Under the pieces are notes generated by a model. That model did not search any database. It had not been told where the DNA came from and was given only the letters and a program-made list of their open reading frames with translations. Shown piece by piece: positions 57,923-64,000 of a stretch of DNA of 64,000 nt (position 1 is the stretch's first letter; the number at the start of each line of letters is the position of its first letter). Made by a program: the position numbers and the translations under genes. Source of the stretch: Nocardia araoensis NBRC 100135 (GTDB lineage: Bacteria; Actinomycetota; Actinomycetes; Mycobacteriales; Mycobacteriaceae); the NCBI RefSeq assembly GCF_000308435.1, contig NZ_BAFR01000071.1:1-64000 (forward strand), given 5' to 3'.

Positions 57923-58807
57923 ATGAAGTTCCGACCCGCGTTCCACGTCGACGGCTTTCTGGTGCTGCTGGGGTGGTTCGTGCTCACGGTCTTGTTCGGC
58001 GGCGGCGCGGCGCTCGGTTTCGTCGCGGGCGCCAGGGACGGCAATGGTCTCGCCGTGGCCGGCGCGGTGGCGGCCGCGGTGGTCGTCGTCGTCCTGTTGT
58101 TGCTCGCGACCGGACTGACCGTGGTGAACCCGAACGAGGCCAAGGTGGTGCAGTTCTTCGGCCGCTATGTCGGCTCGGTGAGCGAGCCGGGCTTCTATTC
58201 GGTGCTCCCGCTGACCGACCGCAAGAGCATCTCGCTGCGCGTGCGGAACTTCGAGACCCAGAAGCTCAAGGTCAACGACGCCGACGGCAACCCGGTGGAG
58301 ATCGCCGCGGTGGTCGTCTACCGGGTAGTGGACAGCTTCAAGGCCGCCTTCGCCGTCGACGATTACGAGGAGTACGTCGAGACCCAGTCCGAGGCGGCCG
58401 TCCGGCACCTGGCCACGACGCATCCGTACGACGCCCACGAGGCCGACCGCACCAGCCTGCGCGACGGCGCGGAGGTGGCCGAGGAGCTGACCGTCGAACT
58501 GCGCGAGCGCACCGAGATGGCCGGCATCGAGGTGCTGGAGGCGCGGATCACCCACCTCGCCTACGCGCCCGAGATCGCCCAGGCCATGCTGGTCCGCCAG
58601 CAGGCCGCCCAGGTGGTCGCCGCGCGGACCCGGATCGTCGAAGGCGCGGTCGGCATGGTGGGACTGGCGCTGGAGCGGCTCGCCCAGGAGGGAATGGTGG
58701 AACTGGACGAGGAGCGCAAGGCGGCGATGGTGTCGAACCTGCTCGTCGTGTTGTGCGGTGATCGTCCGACCCAGCCCGTCGTCAACGCCGGTTCGCTCTA
58801 CTCCTGA
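57923..58807 (+). CDS. SPFH/Band 7 domain membrane protein
   Basis: A 294-aa protein. Two N-terminal helices (about 10-35 and 42-65) anchor it; the SPFH domain follows, [40 protein letters not shown], then a helical stretch typical of stomatin/flotillin relatives, [23 protein letters not shown] 57923 has GGGAGGA upstream. It is 12 bp upstream of a small RHH protein gene. SPFH proteins organise membrane domains; the partner here is unusual. Confidence 0.92.
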   Translation: MKFRPAFHVDGFLVLLGWFVLTVLFGGGAALGFVAGARDGNGLAVAGAVAAAVVVVVLLLLATGLTVVNPNEAKVVQFFGRYVGSVSEPGFYSVLPLTDRKSISLRVRNFETQKLKVNDADGNPVEIAAVVVYRVVDSFKAAFAVDDYEEYVETQSEAAVRHLATTHPYDAHEADRTSLRDGAEVAEELTVELRERTEMAGIEVLEARITHLAYAPEIAQAMLVRQQAAQVVAARTRIVEGAVGMVGLALERLAQEGMVELDEERKAAMVSNLLVVLCGDRPTQPVVNAGSLYS

Positions 58808-58819
58808 GGCGGGCTGCCC

Positions 58820-58978
58820 GTGGCCGAGCGCAAGAAGCTGCTGCTACGCCTGGACCCGGCCGTCCACGACGCCATCGCGAAGTGGGCGGCCGACGACCTG
58901 CGCAGCATCAACGCCCAGATCGAATACGCGCTGCGCCTGGCGCTGGAGCAGGCCGGGCGCAAACCGAAGTCGCAGTGA
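58820..58978 (+). CDS. Small ribbon-helix-helix (Arc/HicB-like) protein
   Basis: A 52-aa protein: MAERKKLLLRLDPAVHDAIA forms the strand and first helix, AADDLRSINAQIEYALRLAL the second helix. This is the RHH_1/Arc pattern found in antitoxins and small repressors. GTG 58820 lies 12 bp after the SPFH stop, so the two are co-transcribed. No toxin-like gene is adjacent. It probably binds the palindrome in front of the operon. Confidence 0.75.
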   Translation: MAERKKLLLRLDPAVHDAIAKWAADDLRSINAQIEYALRLALEQAGRKPKSQ

Positions 58979-59078
58979 CACGACCTCGATACCGATCGGA
59001 GATGGCGCCCCGGCCCCAGGGCGCGAAGACTGGCAAGGTGTCAGCAATGCCCGGCCATCGGAACCGAAAGGGGAAATG

Positions 59079-59387
59079 ATGACCACGATCGTGCACATCG
59101 ACGACACCGTCCGCGATTACGAGACGTGGAAGCCCGCGTTCGACGGTCTGGTGCAGTTCTACACCGAGGCGGGAGCCCGCAACTGCCGGGTGGCGCGGTT
59201 CACGCACAACCCCAACCGGGTGCTCATCGAGCTGGACTTCGACACCATGGCGGAGGCCGAAGCCTTCCGGGACGGTCTGCACAAGCTGATCGACCTGCCG
59301 CGGACGCAGATGCTGCTGGTCAGCCACGAGGTCTCCATCCTCGAGCTGGTCGACGACCGCCGCCTCACGGCCCGGGCTTCGTCGTGA
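59079..59387 (+). CDS. Small dimeric alpha/beta-barrel-like protein
   Basis: A 102-aa protein: TTIVHIDDTVRDYETWKPAF, NRVLIELDFDTMAEAEAFRD and MLLVSHEVSILELV suggest a ferredoxin-like, ABM-type fold seen in small cyclases and monooxygenases. AAAGGGGA lies just upstream; ATG 59076 or 59079 may start it. Its last 23 bp overlap the convergent methyltransferase gene. Function unknown. Confidence 0.68.
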   Translation: MTTIVHIDDTVRDYETWKPAFDGLVQFYTEAGARNCRVARFTHNPNRVLIELDFDTMAEAEAFRDGLHKLIDLPRTQMLLVSHEVSILELVDDRRLTARASS

Positions 59388-60216
59388 CGAAGATGGCCGT
59401 ACCGGGGAACAGCTCACCGCGCAGCGGGCTCCACTGGCCCCATTCCCGGTCGAGCCACTCCGGCCATTCCGGTTCGACGATGTCCTCCAGCACCAGGCCC
59501 GCCGCGACGATCTCCCTGACCCGGTCGCCGATGGTCCGGTGGTGCTCGACGTAGGTGGGCACGTCGTCGCCGTCGACCTCGACGTAAGGGGTGCGGTCGA
59601 AGTACGGGATGGTGGCGGTCAGGCCCGCCGGGCCTGGATCGTCCGGGAAGATCCAGCGCATCGGGTGGTTCACCGAGAACACCCAGCGCCCGCCGGGGCG
59701 CAGCACCCGCGCCACCTCGCGCATCACCTGCGCCGAATCGGCGACGAACGGCACCGCGCCGAACGCCGAGCAGGCCAGATCGAACGACGCGTCCGCGAAC
59801 GGAAGGGCCTCGGCGTCCGCCTGCACCAGCGGCACCCGCGGGCCGCCGCGCGCCATCACCGCGAGACCTCGCTCGAGCATCCCGCGGGACAGGTCGAGCC
59901 CGACGGGGCGCGCGCCCTGCCCCGCCAGCCAGCGCGAGCACGGAGCGGAGCCGCAGCCGATCTCCAGCACCGCTTTGCCGGTGACGTCGCCGAGGAATCC
60001 CATGTCGCCTTCGTGCAGGCCCTCCGGGCACCACACGAACTCGCCGCCGGGGGAGTCAACGCCGAGGAACTCCGCGTGCGTCTCGTGGTACTGCGCGGCG
60101 TCGGCGTCCCACCACCGCCTGCTGGCCAGTCTGCTGGCCGCCGATCCGATCCGGGTCCGCACCGTGCCCGCCGTTCCGAGCAGTGCGTTTGCTTGCGCAT
60201 GGCGATCTTCCGACAC
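59365..60216 (-). CDS. Class I SAM-dependent methyltransferase
   Basis: A 283-aa methyltransferase (Methyltransf_11 type). SAM motif I is VLEIGCGSAPCSRWLAGQG; GLDLSRGMLERG, VQADAEALPFADASFDL and VLRPGGRWVFSVNHP are the following motifs. It has a polar N-terminus and a C-terminal WPEWLDREWGQW segment. The 3' end overlaps the convergent small gene. Substrate unknown. Confidence 0.88.
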   Translation of the reverse strand: MSEDRHAQANALLGTAGTVRTRIGSAASRLASRRWWDADAAQYHETHAEFLGVDSPGGEFVWCPEGLHEGDMGFLGDVTGKAVLEIGCGSAPCSRWLAGQGARPVGLDLSRGMLERGLAVMARGGPRVPLVQADAEALPFADASFDLACSAFGAVPFVADSAQVMREVARVLRPGGRWVFSVNHPMRWIFPDDPGPAGLTATIPYFDRTPYVEVDGDDVPTYVEHHRTIGDRVREIVAAGLVLEDIVEPEWPEWLDREWGQWSPLRGELFPGTAIFVTTKPGP

Positions 60217-60456
60217 GCCGATCAGACTATCGGCGTGGCGACCCGACCGGTTTGCCCGCCCGGACCGAGGTCGCGTACGCTGAACGCGCGAGTGTCTTCC
60301 GTACAGCCGTACCGAAGTTCAACCCGTGCTGAGTTTCACGCGCGTCGCGTGCGGTACGTTCCTAGTGTCCGTCTTCACACCTCGCGGTGAGATCGCAGCG
60401 TACCGAAAGTTCCAATGTCCGCAACCGACCACAATCCGTCCGGAGCAAACCGACAT

Positions 60457-61923
60457 ATGCCCACCACCGTCACCTCGCCGCAGGTAGCCGTCAACGACAT
60501 CGGCTCCGCCGAGGATTTCCTCGCCGCCATCGACGCCACGATCAAGTACTTCAACGACGGCGACATCGTCGAAGGAACCATCGTCAAGGTCGATCGCGAC
60601 GAGGTCCTGCTCGACATCGGTTACAAGACCGAAGGCGTCATCCCCTCTCGTGAACTCTCCATCAAGCACGACGTCGACCCCAACGAGGTCGTTTCCGTGG
60701 GCGATGAGGTCGAGGCCCTTGTTCTCACCAAGGAGGACAAGGAAGGCCGCCTGATCCTGTCGAAGAAGCGGGCGCAGTACGAGCGTGCGTGGGGCACCAT
60801 CGAGGAGCTCAAGGAGAAGGACGAGGCCGTCAAGGGCACCGTCATCGAGGTCGTCAAGGGCGGCCTGATCCTCGACATCGGCCTGCGCGGCTTCCTGCCC
60901 GCGTCGCTGGTCGAGATGCGGCGCGTGCGCGATCTCCAGCCGTACGTCGGCAAGGAGATCGAGGCCAAGATCATCGAGCTGGACAAGAACCGCAACAACG
61001 TCGTGCTCTCCCGTCGTGCCTGGCTGGAGCAGACCCAGTCCGAGGTGCGCAGCGAGTTCCTGCACCAGCTGCAGAAGGGCCAGGTCCGCAAGGGTGTGGT
61101 CTCCTCGATCGTCAACTTCGGCGCGTTCGTCGACCTGGGCGGTGTCGACGGTCTGGTGCACGTCTCCGAGCTGTCCTGGAAGCACATCGACCACCCGTCC
61201 GAGGTTGTGGAGGTCGGCAACGAGGTCACCGTCGAGGTGCTCGACGTCGATCTGGACCGCGAGCGCGTCTCGCTGTCGCTGAAGGCGACCCAGGAAGACC
61301 CGTGGCGTCAGTTCGCCCGCACCCACGCGATCGGCCAGATCGTGCCGGGCAAGGTCACCAAGCTCGTTCCGTTCGGCGCGTTCGTGCGCGTCGAGGAGGG
61401 CATCGAGGGCCTGGTGCACATCTCCGAGCTGGCCGAGCGCCACGTGGAGGTGCCGGACCAGGTCGTGGCCGTCGGCGACGACGCGATGGTCAAGGTCATC
61501 GACATCGACCTGGAGCGTCGCCGGATCTCGCTGAGCCTCAAGCAGGCCAACGAGGACTACCACGCCGAGTTCGACCCGTCGAAGTACGGCATGGCCGACA
61601 GCTACGACGAGCAGGGCAACTACATCTTCCCCGAGGGCTTCGACCCCGACACCAACGAGTGGCTCGAGGGCTTCGACAAGCAGCGCGAGGAGTGGGAAGG
61701 CCGCTACGCCGAGGCGGAGCGTCGCCACAAGATGCACACCGCGCAGATGGAGAAGATGGCGGCCGACGCCGCGGCCGAGGCCGCGAACGGCGGCGGCGCG
61801 TCGAACTACTCCTCCGAGAGCGGTTCGCAGTCCTCCGCGGGCCAGGCCGAGCCCGCCGGCGGTTCGCTGGCCAGCGACGCCCAGCTGGCGGCTCTGCGTG
61901 AGAAGCTGTCCGGCAACGCCTGA
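60457..61923 (+). CDS. rpsA: 30S ribosomal protein S1
   Basis: A 488-aa RNA-binding ribosomal protein with four S1 domains (about 36-105, 123-188, 209-277, 294-363), e.g. GTIVKVDRDEVLLDIGYKTE and VVSSIVNFGAFVDLGGVDGL. The C-terminus is charged then Gly/Ser-rich, ending LASDAQLAALREKLSGNA, close to M. tuberculosis RpsA. ATG 60457 matches the M. tuberculosis N-terminus (TVTSPQVAVNDIG); ATG 60415 would add 14 residues. polA is upstream in synteny. Confidence 0.96.
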   Translation: MPTTVTSPQVAVNDIGSAEDFLAAIDATIKYFNDGDIVEGTIVKVDRDEVLLDIGYKTEGVIPSRELSIKHDVDPNEVVSVGDEVEALVLTKEDKEGRLILSKKRAQYERAWGTIEELKEKDEAVKGTVIEVVKGGLILDIGLRGFLPASLVEMRRVRDLQPYVGKEIEAKIIELDKNRNNVVLSRRAWLEQTQSEVRSEFLHQLQKGQVRKGVVSSIVNFGAFVDLGGVDGLVHVSELSWKHIDHPSEVVEVGNEVTVEVLDVDLDRERVSLSLKATQEDPWRQFARTHAIGQIVPGKVTKLVPFGAFVRVEEGIEGLVHISELAERHVEVPDQVVAVGDDAMVKVIDIDLERRRISLSLKQANEDYHAEFDPSKYGMADSYDEQGNYIFPEGFDPDTNEWLEGFDKQREEWEGRYAEAERRHKMHTAQMEKMAADAAAEAANGGGASNYSSESGSQSSAGQAEPAGGSLASDAQLAALREKLSGNA

Positions 61924-61937
61924 TCGGCGATAGCCTG

Positions 61938-61982
61938 AACGACTGTGCCCCAACCGCTATCCGGTTGGGGCACAGTCGTTTT
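61938..61982 (+). terminator. Rho-independent terminator of rpsA
   Basis: A perfect 19-bp stem, AACGACTGTGCCCCAACCG at 61938-61956 and its complement at 61962-61980, loop CTATC, ending in TTTT. It is the strongest terminator in the window and sits between convergent genes. Confidence 0.9.
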
Positions 61983-61992
61983 CGAGCGGTTT

Positions 61993-62532
61993 TCAATCGC
62001 TCCCGTGCCGCGAGGGCTTCGTCGTGCCCCGCTGTACTCGCGGCGCGTGCGCGGGCGGCGGTGCGGCCTCGTGGGGCGCCATCATCTGCGCCGTGGTGAG
62101 CGCGACGACCTGAATCTGCTCGAGCCGCAACCCGAGTGAGGCCAGCCGGGCGATGACGCCCAGCCGATGTTCCGGCATACCGGGGCGGATCACCAGCGGC
62201 TCCCGCTCCGGCCGAGGCAGGACGTAGGCACGACGTTCGGCGTCGAAGCGCACGGGAGCGCCGCCCCGGATCGCCCGGTAAGCGGCCACATCCAGCGTGC
62301 TGTGCCGGATCGGGTCGATCAGCAGCGAGACGACGAATTGCTCCGCCTGCCGCAGGAACGGCTCTTGGTCCGACGGATCCAAATGCTCGATCCGCTGGGC
62401 CACGCGGCGCCGGTAATCCTGCGCGGCGGGGCGCAGCAGAGCACGGTGCCGCTCGATCTCGGCCGCGAAGGCCACGAGTTCTTCGTGATCCACGGCGAGA
62501 CGGTCGGGCGTCGAAGCAAGGACGTCGGGCAT
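61993..62532 (-). CDS. Uncharacterised protein
   Basis: A 179-aa soluble protein, not recognised. The N-terminal half looks alpha-helical (EELVAFAAEIERHRALLRPA, YRRRVAQRIEHLDPSDQEPF); IRPGMPEHRLGVIARLASLG suggests a further ordered segment; the last ~30 aa are Pro/His/Arg-rich and likely disordered. It is convergent with rpsA and shares its terminator region. Start ATG 62532. Confidence 0.6.
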   Translation of the reverse strand: MPDVLASTPDRLAVDHEELVAFAAEIERHRALLRPAAQDYRRRVAQRIEHLDPSDQEPFLRQAEQFVVSLLIDPIRHSTLDVAAYRAIRGGAPVRFDAERRAYVLPRPEREPLVIRPGMPEHRLGVIARLASLGLRLEQIQVVALTTAQMMAPHEAAPPPAHAPRVQRGTTKPSRHGSD

Positions 62533-62659
62533 GGTGACCCCTATCTCTCGGGTTGCGGGTTACTTTGCGTGGCAACCGGATCGACGTCTGACATCCCTCA
62601 GTGTGCCGGAGGGGTACGACAGAAACCGCGACGAACTTGCTCGGCAGACGACTCCGGTC

Positions 62660-63337
62660 TCAGTAGCCCACGGTGAAGCGGCGCTGAACGAAACGGGGCT
62701 GCTCGGCTTCGTCGACGATGGCGACCGCCACGTCTTCGGCGGAGAGGTCTGCGCCGCCGACCAGGAGCTGATCGCCGCCGATCCGGAAGCGGCCGGTGCG
62801 CTCGCCGGGATTGATCCGCCCCGAGGAAGGGCTCAGGTAGGTCCAATTGCGGTTCGACAGTCGATAGACGTTCAGCGCGTCGCGTAAGGCGCGCACCACC
62901 CGCGCATAGTCAGCGGGGACGTCGAGGACTTCGGTGAGGGTGCGAATGAAATCCTCCCCGGTGTCCAGCAATTGCGTACCGGGCGCGACTTCCAGGCTGC
63001 CCGCCCCGCCCACCGCGATCAGCCGGACGCGCGGCTGCCGGTCGAGCGCGGCGACCATCGCCCGTGCGCCCACCACGAAGTCGTCCGCTTTGGCGATCGT
63101 GTCGGCGATGCCGTGTCCGGTGTTCACCGCGCTGACGACGACGTCGAGCCCGGCTATGGCCGAGGCGATGCTCTCGCTGTCCAGCCAGTCGGCCACCGCC
63201 CACGTCTCGCTGCCGCCGCGGGCGGGGAAACGTGCCGCGTCGCGCGTGAAGGCGGTGACCCGGTGCCCCCGCCGCAGTGCTTCGGTGACCACGCGCGAAC
63301 CGATGACGCCGGTCGCCCCGAAAACTCCGATGTCCAC
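62660..63337 (-). CDS. NAD(P)-binding epimerase/NmrA-like protein
   Basis: A 225-aa Rossmann-fold protein: MDIGVFGATGVIGSRVVTEA with Gly7-X2-Gly10-X2-Gly13, RLIAVGGAGSLEV and RNWTYLSPSSGRINPGERTG. This is the YwnB/NAD(P)H-binding subgroup of atypical SDRs. AAGGAGA precedes the ATG. It is divergent from a TetR regulator with an operator-like repeat between, so it is likely its target. Catalytic Tyr-x3-Lys is not evident. Confidence 0.88.
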   Translation of the reverse strand: MDIGVFGATGVIGSRVVTEALRRGHRVTAFTRDAARFPARGGSETWAVADWLDSESIASAIAGLDVVVSAVNTGHGIADTIAKADDFVVGARAMVAALDRQPRVRLIAVGGAGSLEVAPGTQLLDTGEDFIRTLTEVLDVPADYARVVRALRDALNVYRLSNRNWTYLSPSSGRINPGERTGRFRIGGDQLLVGGADLSAEDVAVAIVDEAEQPRFVQRRFTVGY

Positions 63338-63360
63338 TACTTCTCCTTAACATCGTTCAT

Positions 63361-63381
63361 TTACTACACGCCGTTCAGTAA
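63361..63381. promoter_or_regulatory. Putative TetR operator
   Basis: Inverted repeat TTACT (63361-63365) and AGTAA (63377-63381) with an 11-bp centre, between the divergent NAD(P)-binding and TetR genes. Confidence 0.5.
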
Positions 63382-63409
63382 CAACACGGCAGATAGTACC
63401 CAGCCGCTG

Positions 63410-63415
63410 TAGGGT
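63410..63415 (+). promoter_or_regulatory. Predicted -10 hexamer for TetR gene, leaderless
   Basis: TAGGGT ends 8 nt before the GTG at 63423. Confidence 0.5.
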
Positions 63416-63422
63416 GTCAACC

Positions 63423-64000
63423 GTGGCCGAGATCGTGAGGAGTCGCCGGGAGCGCCTGCGCGCGCAGACGCTCGAGGACATCAAGACGATCGCGATGCGG
63501 CTGCTCGCCGAGGGCGGCCCGGACGCGATCTCGTTGCGCGCCATCGCGCGGGAGATGGGCATGACGGCGGGCGCGATCTACGGCTACTTCGCCACCCGCG
63601 ACGACCTGATCTCCACCCTCATCTCGGACGTCTACACCGCCTTGGTCGATCGGCTGGAAGCGGCGCGCGACGCCGTTGCGGCGGCGGATCCGGCCGGGCG
63701 CATCATGGCCTGGGCCGAGGCCGTGCGGGCGTGGGCGATCGAGCGGCCCGCCGAATTCCGGCTGATCTACGGCGATCCCGTGCCCGGCTATCGCCCGCCG
63801 CCGGGCGGACCCGCCGCCGCGGCCGAATTGCGCGCCTGCACCGGTTTGGTCGGTCTCGCGGCCGCCGCGTGGCCGCGGGCCGCGGCCACCCAGTCCGCGG
63901 CGGACTGTGCGTGGTCCGACTTCGACGCGAGCCTGGTCGACCATGTCCGGTCCGATTTCCCGGACCTGCCCCCCGATGCGCTCGCGCTCGCTCTGCGTCT
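63423..64000 (+). CDS. TetR/AcrR-family regulator, 3' end outside window
   Basis: 192 residues are visible; the C-terminus lies past the edge. HTH about 15-60: EDIKTIAMRLLAEGG, DAISLRAIAREMGMTAGAIY, GYFATRDDLISTLISD. A following AWAEAVRAWAIERPAEFRLI and GDPVPGY match the WHG-type TetR C-terminal domain. GTG 63423. Likely represses the divergent NAD(P)-binding protein gene through the TTACT-N11-AGTAA repeat. Confidence 0.88.
   Translation, partial: MAEIVRSRRERLRAQTLEDIKTIAMRLLAEGGPDAISLRAIAREMGMTAGAIYGYFATRDDLISTLISDVYTALVDRLEAARDAVAAADPAGRIMAWAEAVRAWAIERPAEFRLIYGDPVPGYRPPPGGPAAAAELRACTGLVGLAAAAWPRAAATQSAADCAWSDFDASLVDHVRSDFPDLPPDALALALR

Noticed and set aside
58820..58978. Toxin-antitoxin module
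   Set aside because: Only an RHH (antitoxin-like) protein is present; the neighbours are an SPFH protein and a small barrel protein, neither toxin-like.

Overview
The window is high-GC actinobacterial chromosomal DNA, most likely Nocardia or a close relative in the Mycobacteriales. Gene order is the best evidence. hisD-hisC-hisB-hisH-priA-impA-hisF-hisI, a bcpB-type peroxiredoxin, trpE, a Trp-associated membrane protein, trpC-trpB-trpA, lgt, pyk, tesB, pdtaR, polA and rpsA occur in the order known from Mycobacterium tuberculosis (Rv1599 to Rv1630). Between these anchors lie genes absent from that block: a liv branched-chain amino acid ABC system, two polar amino acid ABC systems, small membrane, SHOCT and DUF proteins, and several regulators.

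Layout. 1-6.8 kb: a winged-helix protein (cut by the window edge), a divergent ArsR/MFS pair with a clear operator, an arylamine N-acetyltransferase, a lipoprotein class B PBP and a Ser/Thr kinase. 7.1-15.7 kb: histidine biosynthesis, interrupted by two opposite-strand genes and an LLM flavin oxidoreductase. 15.7-18.1 kb: a tandem intergenic repeat, MarR, a membrane protein, a peroxiredoxin and an unknown protein. 18.2-23.7 kb: tryptophan genes without trpF, its role presumably taken by PriA. 23.9-31.8 kb: lgt, TM2 protein, an ABC binding protein plus permease with no ATPase gene, pyk, tesB, LMW-PTP and DUF4188. 32.4 kb: tRNA-Leu(CAA). 32.8-41.0 kb: pdtaR, livK-livH-livM, one gene encoding a LivG-LivF fusion, and a DUF885 protein. 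41.1-46.9 kb: polA, carbonic anhydrase, DUF6191, a possible attenuator leader before a free-standing LeuA regulatory domain, thioredoxin and a 2'-5' RNA ligase-like protein. 47-52.1 kb: an isocitrate/isopropylmalate dehydrogenase-family gene beside a broken diacylglycerol-kinase gene, then small envelope proteins. 52.8-57.8 kb: a complete glutamate-type ABC importer and a LysR/FAD-oxidoreductase pair. 57.9-64 kb: an SPFH protein co-transcribed with a ribbon-helix-helix protein behind a palindrome, a methyltransferase, rpsA with a 19-bp terminator, an unknown protein, and a divergent NAD(P)-binding protein/TetR pair cut by the window edge.

Many genes have a TANNNT hexamer ending 7-8 nt before a GTG or ATG start, which suggests leaderless transcripts. 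The least ordinary signals are: a ~70-bp repeat family whose core abuts the stop codons of two unrelated genes; the SPFH-RHH operon with TGATAT half-sites; the frameshifted and truncated lipid kinase; the leader ORF before the orphan LeuA domain; and the LivG-LivF fusion. Function calls come from reading motifs and recalling families; no database search was run.
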